Below are positions 7,481 to 16,860 of a stretch of DNA of 58,499 nt, piece by piece (position 1 is the stretch's first letter; each line of letters starts with the position of its first letter). Below the pieces are notes generated by a model that searched no databases, was not told where the DNA came from, and saw only the letters and a program-made list of their open reading frames with translations. The translations under genes were made by a program, and so were the position numbers. Source of the stretch: Candidatus Babelota bacterium (GTDB lineage: Bacteria; Babelota; Babeliae; Babelales; JACPOV01); the NCBI GenBank assembly GCA_022707425.1, contig JAKJAQ010000001.1:1-58499 (forward strand). Direction: 5' to 3'.

Positions 7481-10186
7481 ATGAGCATAAAAAAGAAAGA
7501 TCTGGTAATGAATCAACAATTTCCGTATCAGCAATCAATCGAATCACTTGAACAAAACTATAAAACAGACAGCACAACGGGATTAACAACCAATGAAGCT
7601 CACGAACGTTTGCGTTTTCACGGAACAAATGAATTAGCTCACAAAGCACCGCCATCTATTTTGCGCATTTTCATTCGACAGTTTGAAAGTCCACTTATTT
7701 ATATTTTATTAATTGCTGCGGCTCTTATTATCATCTTGGGTAATGGCCTTGATGCGCTCATTATTAGCATCATTTTATTTTTCAATGCACTTATTGGTAC
7801 CGTGCAAGAAGGTCGCACACAAATGCTGCTTGAAAGTTTAAAACATTTTTTGAAATCTGATGCGTTGGTACTGCGTAACGGCACGCAGCAAATCATTCCG
7901 AGCAGTTCTATTGTGCCGGGTGATATTATCATTTTGCAACAAGGTGAACGCGTTCCTGCTGACGCACGATTAATTTCTGCACATTTACTCATTGTTGATG
8001 AATCGATGCTGACAGGTGAAACAATCGGTGTGAATAAATTAACTACACTGCTTGATCATGAAGTTCCTGTTCACGATCAACTTAATATGATTTTCAAAGG
8101 CACCTATGTTCTTTCTGGCACCGCAACTGCGCTGGTCACCGGTACTGGTATTGAAACAGAAATAGGAAAAATTGGCTCACTTGCTCAAACAATTCGAGAA
8201 GAAATTCCACTCAAAAAAGATTTAGATATCGTATCACGCTGGGTTCTCATTTTTATTACTGTTTCGTGCGTCTTTTTATTTATTATTGGTTTGTGGCATG
8301 GAAGATCGATCAACGATTTGCTCATTACATTAAGCGCATTGTTTATTTGCGTTGTTCCTGAAGGATTACCGGTTGTGTTTACCCTCACGTTGGTAAATGG
8401 TGCCTACCGCATGGCAAAAGAACAGGTGGTGGTGAAACAATTGCATGCCGCAGAAGGATTGGGCCGCACATCTCTGATTGTCATTGATAAAACAGGAACA
8501 CTCACTAAAAATGAAATGATGGTCACTACCGTTTATTCAAATAATTCTTTTTACACAGTTACCGGCCAAGGGTATCAACCCAAAGGCACCGTTGAATTCA
8601 ACGGTGCCGTTCTCACTTCATTTGAACATCATCAAACACTCGATTTGATGGCGCAAGGAGCTTCACTCCTCAATCGCACCAAAATAGAAATTGATCCACA
8701 AACAGGCTTGTTTGCTCTGAAAGGAGATCCAACACAAGCAGCATTGAGTGTATTTGCACAAAAAGCGCGCTATGAACAAGCACATCTAAATACACTTTAC
8801 AGTTTTATCAACGAAATTCCGTTTCAAGCAGATCTGCGTTATCAAGCAGATTTTTATATAAAAGATAACAAATTGATTGCGTTCATTGTTGCTGCACCAG
8901 AATATATTCTTGCTCACGCCAACAACATTCAACCTGCCGATAAAGAAGCGTTCGAAGCACTTTTGCACAACGGTTTACGTGTAATTGGTGCTGCTTATAA
9001 AGAATTTGACCCAAAGATTATTTCAACACAAACATCACCAGATGAATTTAAAAACCTCATTAAAGATGATCTTGTATTTCTGGGATTTTTTGGATTACAA
9101 GACACTATTCGCCCCGAAGTTCCCACTATGGTGCATGATGCGCGTGCAGCTGGCTTGCGCATTGTGATGGCAACAGGCGATCACAAAGATACTGCGCTGT
9201 TTGTCGCGCGTTCGGTTGGTATCTTTAATCCGGGCGATACGGTCATTGATGGTGCAGAACTAAAAAAAATGAGTGATGCACAACTGCTGAACGCATTACC
9301 AACCACCACCGTTTTCTCCCGACTTTCACCTGAATACAAATTAAAACTTATTGAACTGTATCATAAAATGGGGGCGGTTGTTGCAATGACTGGTGATGGT
9401 GTAAACGATGCACCTTCGCTCGTAGCGGCAGACATTGGTATTGCAATGGGAATTATTGGCACTGAAGTTGCAAAAGAAGTTGCCGACATTATTTTACTCA
9501 ACGATTCGTTTGCCAGCATTATGAACGCAATTGCATACAGTAAACACATGTTTACTACGTTGCGCCGCGTTATTTTATATTTTTTTGCAACTAATTTAGC
9601 AGAACTATTGTTGATTCTCACGGCGGTTCTTATCAACTTTCCTGTTTTACCATTGGTTGCGGTACAAATTTTTTGGCTCAATTTAGTCACCGATGGATTT
9701 TTAAATGTTGCGCTAGCGCTCGAAGATCAAGAAGACTCAGTATTTGATATCCTGCGCACTAATAAAAAACTTTCGCTTGTTGACACCCGCTTAATGGTCA
9801 AAACATTTTATTTAGCTGCGGTAATGGCAATTGGTTCGCTCGGTATTTTTTGGTACTATGAGCCGTACAATATTACGCTTGCACAAACAATGACATTGGT
9901 GACTATGGCCATGTTTCAATGGATGAATGCATGGAACTGCCGCTCTGAAACGCGCACCAATTTTCAACTTGGTGTCATGAGCAATCGCTGGCTTGTTGCA
10001 GCAACAACGCTTGTACTCTTTTTGCAAATTCTGCTGGTACATGTTCCGTTTTTGCAGCATATTTTTCACACGGTGCCATTAAGTATTGAACAATGGGCGC
10101 TCATCTTTGCACTCACCAGCTCAATTGTGGTTATCGAAGAACTACGTAAATATTTTTTTCATTCTATCAAGCAAGCACAGCGTTGA
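7481..10186 (+). CDS. P-type cation-transporting ATPase, Ca2+-ATPase (P2) type
   Basis: A 901-residue ion pump of the inner membrane. Domains in order: cation-ATPase N domain (1-75); actuator domain with LTGET (usually TGES); M4 with CVVPEGLP; phosphorylation motif DKTGTLT from Asp336; nucleotide-binding domain; hinge TGDGVNDAPS from Thr637; and six C-terminal helices. PEGLP in M4 and the overall length point to the SERCA/PMCA-like Ca2+ (or Na+/K+) group. An alternative ATG at 7508 has a better spaced GA-rich upstream region. It follows the dehydrogenase by 5 bases, so they are probably cotranscribed. Confidence 0.9.
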   Translation: MSIKKKDLVMNQQFPYQQSIESLEQNYKTDSTTGLTTNEAHERLRFHGTNELAHKAPPSILRIFIRQFESPLIYILLIAAALIIILGNGLDALIISIILFFNALIGTVQEGRTQMLLESLKHFLKSDALVLRNGTQQIIPSSSIVPGDIIILQQGERVPADARLISAHLLIVDESMLTGETIGVNKLTTLLDHEVPVHDQLNMIFKGTYVLSGTATALVTGTGIETEIGKIGSLAQTIREEIPLKKDLDIVSRWVLIFITVSCVFLFIIGLWHGRSINDLLITLSALFICVVPEGLPVVFTLTLVNGAYRMAKEQVVVKQLHAAEGLGRTSLIVIDKTGTLTKNEMMVTTVYSNNSFYTVTGQGYQPKGTVEFNGAVLTSFEHHQTLDLMAQGASLLNRTKIEIDPQTGLFALKGDPTQAALSVFAQKARYEQAHLNTLYSFINEIPFQADLRYQADFYIKDNKLIAFIVAAPEYILAHANNIQPADKEAFEALLHNGLRVIGAAYKEFDPKIISTQTSPDEFKNLIKDDLVFLGFFGLQDTIRPEVPTMVHDARAAGLRIVMATGDHKDTALFVARSVGIFNPGDTVIDGAELKKMSDAQLLNALPTTTVFSRLSPEYKLKLIELYHKMGAVVAMTGDGVNDAPSLVAADIGIAMGIIGTEVAKEVADIILLNDSFASIMNAIAYSKHMFTTLRRVILYFFATNLAELLLILTAVLINFPVLPLVAVQIFWLNLVTDGFLNVALALEDQEDSVFDILRTNKKLSLVDTRLMVKTFYLAAVMAIGSLGIFWYYEPYNITLAQTMTLVTMAMFQWMNAWNCRSETRTNFQLGVMSNRWLVAATTLVLFLQILLVHVPFLQHIFHTVPLSIEQWALIFALTSSIVVIEELRKYFFHSIKQAQR

Positions 10187-10210
10187 CGGAATCAGCAAAT
10201 GGGCTAGACT
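10183..10210 (+). promoter_or_regulatory. Probable sigma70 promoter for the ompH-like/pth pair
   Basis: TTGACG (10183-10188) and TAGACT (10205-10210) are 16 bases apart, overlapping the end of the ATPase gene and 40 bases before the ompH-like ATG. Confidence 0.5.
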
Positions 10211-10250
10211 GGAATTATTGAAGAAAAATCATTTGCAAAGGAAGAGGCTC

Positions 10251-10925
10251 ATGAAATTGAACCATCCCACAACAATTACTCTTTTATCATTTCTTACTCT
10301 TGGTGCTCAACTGAATGCAATGACCGCAGCACCAGATACGCGTAAAGTTGCCGACCTGTCAATAATGCAATTGCAAGAAGTTGTTCGCGATACAGTAAAA
10401 AGCATGTTCGCATTTGTCGACCCTTATTTTGTGCTTTCACAAATTGATGAAGTAAAAGATGCAGAAAAAAAATTAAAAGCTGATCTTGAACTGAAAGAAA
10501 AACAAATTATTGATATTCAAAACAAGATTAAAGAAAAAGAAGATGAATTGCGCATGAAAGCATCGGCACTCAGCCCTGATGCTCGCGAACGCTATACTTC
10601 TGAAATTCTCAGTTTGCGCGCTCAAGGTCAAACAAAATTAGAAGGTTTACAAGCATTCATGCAACAAGCACAGCAACAACTAGAAATGGGTTTTCTTAAA
10701 AAAATTCAAGAAGCTGCTGAAGAAATTGCAACAGAAAGTAATATAATTCTGGTGTACGGAGCGGGCATTGTGTATGGACACAAGGGGCTCAACATTTCTG
10801 AAAAAGTGGTTGCGCGTTTGAACAAAAAATATACAGATGAAAAACGTAAATCAATCAAACCAGCAGCGCCAGCACAAATTCAACCAAAACCTGAAGCACC
10901 AAAAGCTAATGGCGCAGCAAAATAA
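10251..10925 (+). CDS. OmpH/Skp-like periplasmic chaperone
   Basis: The ATG at 10251 follows AAAGGAAGAGG and starts a clear signal peptide (MKLNHPTTI, cleavage near LNAMTA), giving 224 residues. Upstream in-frame starts lack support. Residues ~60-150 are a long charged coiled coil typical of Skp tentacles. The ILVYGAGIVYGHKGLNIS block matches the conserved end of OmpH (where the sequence commonly reads VYaDptlDiT), and a Lys/Pro/Ala tail follows. Skp holds unfolded outer-membrane proteins during transit. The 3' end overlaps pth by 17 bases. Confidence 0.82.
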   Translation: MKLNHPTTITLLSFLTLGAQLNAMTAAPDTRKVADLSIMQLQEVVRDTVKSMFAFVDPYFVLSQIDEVKDAEKKLKADLELKEKQIIDIQNKIKEKEDELRMKASALSPDARERYTSEILSLRAQGQTKLEGLQAFMQQAQQQLEMGFLKKIQEAAEEIATESNIILVYGAGIVYGHKGLNISEKVVARLNKKYTDEKRKSIKPAAPAQIQPKPEAPKANGAAK

Positions 10926-11439
10926 TATTAATGCACTCATTGGGCTTGGAAATCCAGGCCCAAAGTTTGCACTCACGCGACACAATATTGGTTTTCGTAT
11001 TCTTGATGCACTCGCAGAAAAACACGGTGCTTCGTGGCACACCAAAGGCAATGCTGAAGTTGCACAAATTACGATCAATGATCGTTCAATTCTTCTTGTA
11101 AAACCACTCACCTTCATGAATTCATCAGGCCAAGTGTTGCCGCAACTTGCAAAACAAGGAATCAAAAAAGAAAATATTCTGGTGGTGCACGATGAACTTG
11201 AACTGCCATTTGGTAAATTAAAAGTACGAACTGGTGGCAGCGCAAAAGGGCACAACGGATTGCGTTCAATCATTGAAACAATCGGCCCTGAATTCATGCG
11301 CCTTTCAGTCGGCATTGACCGCCCAGCAAATCGCGAAGAAGTTCCCGATTATGTGCTAACTCGATTCCGCGAAGATGAACAAGCTATTGAGCACATGATT
11401 CAACAAGCAGTTGTTGAATTAGAAAAGATCATTTCATAA
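10909..11439 (+). CDS. pth: Peptidyl-tRNA hydrolase
   Basis: Releases peptides from peptidyl-tRNA dropped by ribosomes. The ATG at 10909 gives MAQQNNINALIGLGNPG and 176 residues. Family landmarks are GLGNPGPKFALTRHNIGF with the catalytic His, LTFMNSSGQ, VHDELELPFG and GSAKGHNGLRSI. It overlaps the ompH-like gene by 17 bases, so translation is probably coupled. The protein is slightly shorter than the ~190-residue norm. Confidence 0.96.
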   Translation: MAQQNNINALIGLGNPGPKFALTRHNIGFRILDALAEKHGASWHTKGNAEVAQITINDRSILLVKPLTFMNSSGQVLPQLAKQGIKKENILVVHDELELPFGKLKVRTGGSAKGHNGLRSIIETIGPEFMRLSVGIDRPANREEVPDYVLTRFREDEQAIEHMIQQAVVELEKIIS

Positions 11440-11552
11440 TTTTTTTTTGCATCTTTACGAATCCAATTCGAAACACATCTTAATGAATGTAAATTATCGC
11501 TACCCAATATTCTCTTAAAGTAATAAATCAGAGTTGCTTCAGATAATAAAAA

Positions 11553-14144
11553 TTAATCTTTATACAGCCATTTTTTCAATTCATCCATCAGTTTGTGTGG
11601 TTCTACTGCAGGACCACCACCTTGAATGAGTTCTGCTTTGCCGCCACCAGAAAGACCAAAATTGGTTTTCAGCCACATGCTCAATTCTTTTAAATTGATT
11701 GATGATTTAACCGCTTGTGAAAGCAGTGCGACAAATGACGATTGATCACCTGCAACATTGAGCACAAAATAAAAACCGGGTTGTGTTTTTGAAAGCTCTT
11801 GTGCAATTTCACGCAATTCATCAACTGAATAATCGGTGAATGATAAAAAGAGAAATGGTAGCTCACCAATTTTTTCAACGCGTGCGCGCCATTGAGGAAG
11901 TTGCAAATGCCAGAGATTTTTTTTGAGTTGCCGAATAGCTTCGTTTGCAGTTTTTAATTGCTCGCGCTGTCTTGTAATTGATTGTTCAACTTGATCAACC
12001 GGTACTTTAAAATCGGTGCTCAATTGTTTCATCGTTGCAAAATTTTGTTGAAATGATTCAATTGCTTTTGGTCCGGTAAGCGCAACAATTCGTTTTTGGC
12101 CTGCTGAAAGTGCTGTTAGTTCCGTAATTTTAAAACAACCAATATCGCCTGTTGCACGAACGTGTGTTCCGCCACACAGTTCTGCTGAAAAACCTGGCAC
12201 ATCAACAACACGCACTTTTTCTGGGTTATATTTTTCACCAAAAATTGCCATCACGCCACGTTCAGTTGCCGCTTTGTAGCTGGTTTCTGTTGTATTCACC
12301 GGAATATTTTCACGAATTTTTTCGTTAACTAGATCTTCGATCTGTTTTATTTGTTCATTGCTGACCGGTTTGTGGTACGTAAAATCAAAGCGCAAATAAT
12401 CGGGTGCAACAAGCGAACCTGCTTGCCGCACTTCGTTGCCAAGTAATCTAATCAATGCTGCTTGCAGCAAATGGGTTGCGGTGTGATTGTACATCGTGTT
12501 TAAACGCGTTTGCTTATCAACGGTACACACAACTGCATCACCAATTTTCAGATCAACTGGTGCCGTAATTTGAACAGCAATGAGTTCATTGATACGTTTT
12601 AATTTGAGCATCGGAACTTTTTTACCCGCAATTTCAACCGTGCCTTGATCACTCACTTGGCCGCCCCGTTCAACATAAAACGGTGACTCTTTGGTGATTA
12701 TCCAACATTCGGTTCCAGCTTTTATTTGTTTTACTTCACGGTCATGTTCAATAAGTGCAACAATGGTTGTTTTTGTTTGCATTTCATCATAACCAGTAAA
12801 TTTTGATTGCACCGATTCTGCTAGTTCAACTTCTTGCGCATGCTCTTCTTTTTTGCCTGATCGTTCACGTTGTACATTCATTTCTTGTTCAAAACCAGGA
12901 ATATCAACTTCAAATCCACGTTCATGGGCAATAATACGCGTAATTTCCAGTGGAAATCCATAAGTATCATATAATTTGAATGCAAACGCGCCTGAAATAT
13001 TTTGATTTTGTTCTTTAAAATATTTTTCTAATATTGCTTGCCCTTGCACCAAATTGTGCGCAAATTTTTCAACTTCGCTCGTGAGCAGTGCAACAATGCG
13101 TTCGCGGTGTTGTTTTAATTCTGGATAAATATCGCCCATATCTTCAATTACCGCATCAACAAGCTGCGGAAAAATAGGCTCAGGGGTTAATTTTTTTGAA
13201 AAGAGTGCAGCACGGCGAATCACTTTACGCAGTACATAACCTCGGCCTTCATTTGATGGTGTTGCACCATCGGCAATTAAAAAAGTCGATGCACGAATAT
13301 GATCAGCAAGGACATGAAATGCTGCGCGGTTCTCTTTATTTTCTTTTGCATAGATGCGATTGGTTAATTGCTCAATTCGTTTAATCACATGCGCAAAAAC
13401 ATCGGTTTCAAAAACATTGTTTTTTCCTTCAACAAGGAGCGCTAATCGTTCAAGCCCCATCCCGGTATCAACGCCAACTGCTTTGAGCGGTTTATCAGTG
13501 CCATCTGGTTGGCGATCAAATTGCATGAACACTAAGTTCCACACTTCTAAATAGCGATCACATGAACATCCGGGACTGCAGGTTGGCTTACCACAACCGT
13601 AATTAGCACCACGATCAATATAAATTTCTGAGCACGGACCGCACGGTCCTGTTTCACCCATTTGCCAGAAATTGTCCGCCTCACCAAGGCGATGAATGCG
13701 TTCTTTGGGCAGTCCAATTTCTTTATGCCAAATATCAAATGATTCATCATCTTTATAAAAAACTGAAGCGTGCATTACTTCAGGCTTAAATTTCATCGAA
13801 TCGGTTAAAAATTGCCATGCAAACAAAATCGCTTCTTTTTTGAAATAGTCACCAAATGAAAAGTTGCCCATCATTTCAAAAAACGTAAGATGGCGCGCCG
13901 TAAAACCAACATTATCAAGATCGTTATGTTTGCCGCCAGCGCGCATGCATTTTTGAATGCTCACTGCACGTTTGTAGCTGCGTGTTTCTTTGCCCAAAAA
14001 AAGATCTTTGAACTGATTCATGCCCGCATTGGTGAATAATATTGTTGGATCTTGGGCCGGAATAAGTGAAGAACTGGCTACTTTTTCATGGCCGCGGCTG
14101 GTAAAAAAATCGAAAAATTTTTGACGAATTTCAAGCGATTTCAT
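11553..14144 (-). CDS. alaS: Alanyl-tRNA synthetase
   Basis: Charges tRNA-Ala. The ATG at 14144 (MKSLEIRQKF, 863 residues) has AAAAGGA upstream and matches the family start; a longer in-frame start at 14171 is unlikely. The class II aminoacylation core includes FTNAGMNQFKDLFLG and GPCGPCSEIYID. The editing domain has the zinc ligands HTATH and CGGTH, and the C-Ala domain includes GLSGGGKAELIQGGG. Length is standard. It stands alone, with HIT and membrane-protein genes upstream on the same strand. Confidence 0.97.
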   Translation of the reverse strand: MKSLEIRQKFFDFFTSRGHEKVASSSLIPAQDPTILFTNAGMNQFKDLFLGKETRSYKRAVSIQKCMRAGGKHNDLDNVGFTARHLTFFEMMGNFSFGDYFKKEAILFAWQFLTDSMKFKPEVMHASVFYKDDESFDIWHKEIGLPKERIHRLGEADNFWQMGETGPCGPCSEIYIDRGANYGCGKPTCSPGCSCDRYLEVWNLVFMQFDRQPDGTDKPLKAVGVDTGMGLERLALLVEGKNNVFETDVFAHVIKRIEQLTNRIYAKENKENRAAFHVLADHIRASTFLIADGATPSNEGRGYVLRKVIRRAALFSKKLTPEPIFPQLVDAVIEDMGDIYPELKQHRERIVALLTSEVEKFAHNLVQGQAILEKYFKEQNQNISGAFAFKLYDTYGFPLEITRIIAHERGFEVDIPGFEQEMNVQRERSGKKEEHAQEVELAESVQSKFTGYDEMQTKTTIVALIEHDREVKQIKAGTECWIITKESPFYVERGGQVSDQGTVEIAGKKVPMLKLKRINELIAVQITAPVDLKIGDAVVCTVDKQTRLNTMYNHTATHLLQAALIRLLGNEVRQAGSLVAPDYLRFDFTYHKPVSNEQIKQIEDLVNEKIRENIPVNTTETSYKAATERGVMAIFGEKYNPEKVRVVDVPGFSAELCGGTHVRATGDIGCFKITELTALSAGQKRIVALTGPKAIESFQQNFATMKQLSTDFKVPVDQVEQSITRQREQLKTANEAIRQLKKNLWHLQLPQWRARVEKIGELPFLFLSFTDYSVDELREIAQELSKTQPGFYFVLNVAGDQSSFVALLSQAVKSSINLKELSMWLKTNFGLSGGGKAELIQGGGPAVEPHKLMDELKKWLYKD

Positions 14145-14226
14145 TTTTTTGAGTCCTTTTGATGCCAACAATTAATCGGATGCTCATTTGAGAATATCAT
14201 AAATACACGCACCAATCCAGCAAGCT

Positions 14227-14736
14227 TTAGGCATTGACGATATTAAAAAGTGGCTTTAATTGTTTATACACAACAGATAAGTTAATACCAATTTGTTTGG
14301 TATCGGCAATCAATGGCATAAAATTAGTGTCCCCAATCCAGCGCGGAAGTACATGCAGGTGAAAATGAGCAGGAATACCAGCGCCCGCAGCTCTTCCTGA
14401 ATTCACACCAACATTTATTCCTTCCGCTTTAAGTTCTTTTTTTAAGATCATCGAAGCTTGCGCCACCAGTTCAATAAGCTCAGTCCGTTGTTCAGGCAAA
14501 AAATCTTCAATCGCGGCACGATGCTCATTTGAGACAATAAGCACATGGCCACCATTATACGGATACAAATTAAGCATCACAAAATAATGTTTGTAACGAG
14601 CTAAAATAAAGTTTTTATCATCATTTTTTTCATTATATTGAGTACAAAAAATGCATTCTTTTATATCAGTTGTTTCATTTTTTTCAGAATGACCTCGAAC
14701 ATATTTTTCTCGCCATGGAGCATAGAGTCGATCCAT
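14227..14736 (-). CDS. HIT-family nucleotide hydrolase/phosphorylase
   Basis: The His-triad motif is HFHLHVLPRW, near residue 124. An N-terminal CIFC pair suggests a zinc site, as in the Ap4A-phosphorylase-like HIT branch. The ATG at 14736 gives 169 residues; a TTG two codons earlier is possible and would overlap the upstream gene by 4 bases. HIT enzymes cleave dinucleoside polyphosphates or nucleotidyl adducts. NGGHVLIVSNEH is the usual central block. The substrate is not certain. Confidence 0.9.
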   Translation of the reverse strand: MDRLYAPWREKYVRGHSEKNETTDIKECIFCTQYNEKNDDKNFILARYKHYFVMLNLYPYNGGHVLIVSNEHRAAIEDFLPEQRTELIELVAQASMILKKELKAEGINVGVNSGRAAGAGIPAHFHLHVLPRWIGDTNFMPLIADTKQIGINLSVVYKQLKPLFNIVNA

Positions 14737-14738
14737 TT

Positions 14739-16220
14739 TCAATCTGCTTTCATTTCAAATGAATTAAAATGCTGTTTTTTAAAAACCCAAAACCAAAACG
14801 TAAGTGATAAAATAACCAATAATGGTTCAGCCGGCATGCGTAATCGAGCATAGCCAAAACCGCCGGTCATTATTAATAAACCGCCTATCATTAAACTTAA
14901 TTTTACCCACAATCCATTCAATAATCTAAAAATAGTTGGTAGTTGCATTCGCTTATGCCATGGATAACAAATAAAAATAACAGATCCACATAGCAGACCA
15001 ATCCATAAAAAAATCATGTAAACCATTTCAAACCAAGAAACCAATCGCATCAATAATGGAATTTTTTCTCGATACAAACAATCGGCTAATTTTTGGGTTA
15101 ATATTTCTTCTACCGGGTCCCATTTATAACAGTTTTTTGCTATCGAAACGAGCTGATAACTATACAAATCAAATGTTGTTTTAATTACTTCCATCGTCCA
15201 ATCAGAAAGAAAGTAGAACGGGTATTTTTTTATCCACGGTAATGCAACATCCATGCAGTACAATTCTTGGCAAATAACACACGATGAGCCAAGCGCACGA
15301 TTAATTACTTCTTGTTCATCGGTCATCGCTTTTGCTTGCATAAAAATATATTTTAAACAATCTTCCAGTTTTTCATTCGTTAATCTTCGTAGAATTTTTG
15401 GCGCAGAAAATGCCATTAAATAGGGCCCACTCATTGGACAAAAAAACCAATGACCGGTTAATTGATAATTTCGTATATACCACGGCCCAATAACGCCAAA
15501 AAAACATAACAAAAAAACAATTATTTGCATTGACTTACGTGACCATGCTGCTCGGCTCATTGCCACAATAATCACACTAAGCAGTGCAATAAATTCACCA
15601 TTTGGACGCATCCAAGTAAAAATACCCAAACAAAAAGCGGCACAAGCGATGGCTACAATCGACCAGCTGCGTTCATATTCAAATTCGAACCACCAATCAA
15701 GTGCATAATAATAGCAGAGTAAAAAACCCAGAAAAAAAAGCATAGCCAGTGCTTCGGTAAGCAAAAAACCTGATGACAAAATAAATCCAGGATGAAAAAC
15801 AAAAATCCACGCTGCAATAAAAGAAAGAGATGTTAATCGCGTCAGCATTAATGCAAGAAAAAAAATGAGAAGAGGAATAAATGAACTTAAGAATATTTGA
15901 ACCCAAAGAGCTACTTTTTGCGCAGGCTCATTTGCACTAAATTGCGGACTATCAAGACCAAATATACGATAAAAAAGAGAGAGATAAAATGGATAACCCG
16001 GAGTACGCCAAAAAATCGGTTTCTGCGTATCAAACCGATGCATCCCCGTTCCATGCGCCATGCAAGTTGCTGATAAATGGTAATCCATTGAATCTGCTTG
16101 CCAATAACGTTCTTGGTATTGTCCAAAAAAATAAAACGTTGCTGAGCGCACAAAAAACGAAACAACAAAAATCAATACAAGATAACGGTATGAAATTCTG
16201 TTATCGATAAAAGTGTTCAC
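14739..16220 (-). CDS. Multi-spanning membrane glycosyltransferase (PMT/ArnT-like, GT-C fold)
   Basis: A 493-residue protein with about ten hydrophobic helices. After the first helix an acidic pair in ADSMDYH and the WRTPGYPFYLSLFY block match the catalytic loop of GT-C enzymes that use lipid-linked sugars (GT39/GT83). It is likely to transfer a sugar from polyprenyl phosphate to a protein or lipid outside the membrane. A polyprenyl-phosphate-mannose synthase is encoded at 35 kb and may supply its donor (inference). It sits immediately upstream of the HIT gene on the same strand. Confidence 0.72.
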   Translation of the reverse strand: MNTFIDNRISYRYLVLIFVVSFFVRSATFYFFGQYQERYWQADSMDYHLSATCMAHGTGMHRFDTQKPIFWRTPGYPFYLSLFYRIFGLDSPQFSANEPAQKVALWVQIFLSSFIPLLIFFLALMLTRLTSLSFIAAWIFVFHPGFILSSGFLLTEALAMLFFLGFLLCYYYALDWWFEFEYERSWSIVAIACAAFCLGIFTWMRPNGEFIALLSVIIVAMSRAAWSRKSMQIIVFLLCFFGVIGPWYIRNYQLTGHWFFCPMSGPYLMAFSAPKILRRLTNEKLEDCLKYIFMQAKAMTDEQEVINRALGSSCVICQELYCMDVALPWIKKYPFYFLSDWTMEVIKTTFDLYSYQLVSIAKNCYKWDPVEEILTQKLADCLYREKIPLLMRLVSWFEMVYMIFLWIGLLCGSVIFICYPWHKRMQLPTIFRLLNGLWVKLSLMIGGLLIMTGGFGYARLRMPAEPLLVILSLTFWFWVFKKQHFNSFEMKAD

Positions 16221-16307
16221 TGCTCATCTTCCTTTTTCATACATTCCCATTTTATTTGATCAGGGTCAGCATAAAATAGGATAGACGATTTGTGAATGAA
16301 CAAAAAA

Positions 16308-16336
16308 AAATCGGGTTAATTTTTATAACCCGATTT
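16308..16336 (-). terminator. Rho-independent terminator
   Basis: An 11-bp stem, AAATCGGGTTA (16308-16318) with TAACCCGATTT (16326-16336). On the minus strand it is followed by a run of T residues. It ends the small exported-protein gene just upstream. Confidence 0.8.
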
Positions 16337-16358
16337 ACTTAACAACTATAATTTATTT

Positions 16359-16712
16359 TTATCCAACAAACTCTTCAAAAATTTCTTCTTGTTTTGTTGC
16401 TTGCTTTTCTTGTTCTTGATCAAAATTTTCTAATTGCTTTGCTAAATCTTCATCAACCGAAGTGTCATATTTTGGTTCTTGTTGTTGAACTGGCTGTGTT
16501 TGCAAAGCTTCGCTTTGTTCTTGTTTTTTGCGCAATTCTTCTAGTTCTTTTTTAATATCATCAGGAATAGCGATTGAAAATTCTGGTACATCTTGTCCTG
16601 ATAAAACATCTAATGTCATTTGAGCGTCATCATTTATTGGTGTTGCTTCTTGTGCAAAGACATTAATACCAGAAAAAAGTGCGAAAATGAGTGCAAATAT
16701 CATGATATTCAT
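16359..16712 (-). CDS. Small exported acidic protein, unknown function
   Basis: 117 residues: a signal peptide (MNIMIFALIF, cleavage near VFAQEA), then a Glu/Gln-rich, probably coiled-coil region. The ATG at 16712 has AAGGAG upstream, a strong promoter further up and a terminator behind, so this is an independent, probably well expressed gene. No domain recognised. Confidence 0.8.
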   Translation of the reverse strand: MNIMIFALIFALFSGINVFAQEATPINDDAQMTLDVLSGQDVPEFSIAIPDDIKKELEELRKKQEQSEALQTQPVQQQEPKYDTSVDEDLAKQLENFDQEQEKQATKQEEIFEEFVG

Positions 16713-16756
16713 AAAAACTCCTTAAAGATTATTTTCAAAAGTAAGCTTACTCTATA

Positions 16757-16785
16757 ATAATAGCCAATTTGTAAAAAAATGTCAA
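16757..16785 (-). promoter_or_regulatory. Strong sigma70 promoter of the small exported protein gene
   Basis: Read on the minus strand, TTGACA (16785-16780) and TATTAT (16762-16757) are exactly 17 bases apart, about 45 bases upstream of the ATG at 16712. Confidence 0.8.
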
Positions 16786-16860
16786 TAAAATGCTCTGGGA
16801 GCTGCTTGTCGAAAAAATGGCTGATGACAATTGTGTAAAATTAGTCTAATGTATCATACT

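Noticed and set aside
9361-9690. 109-codon frame antisense to the P-type ATPase
   Set aside because: It lies opposite the conserved hinge and membrane region of the ATPase and is a coding shadow.
10851-11315. 154-codon frame antisense to pth
   Set aside because: Pth is unmistakable on the plus strand; the antisense product has no recognisable features.
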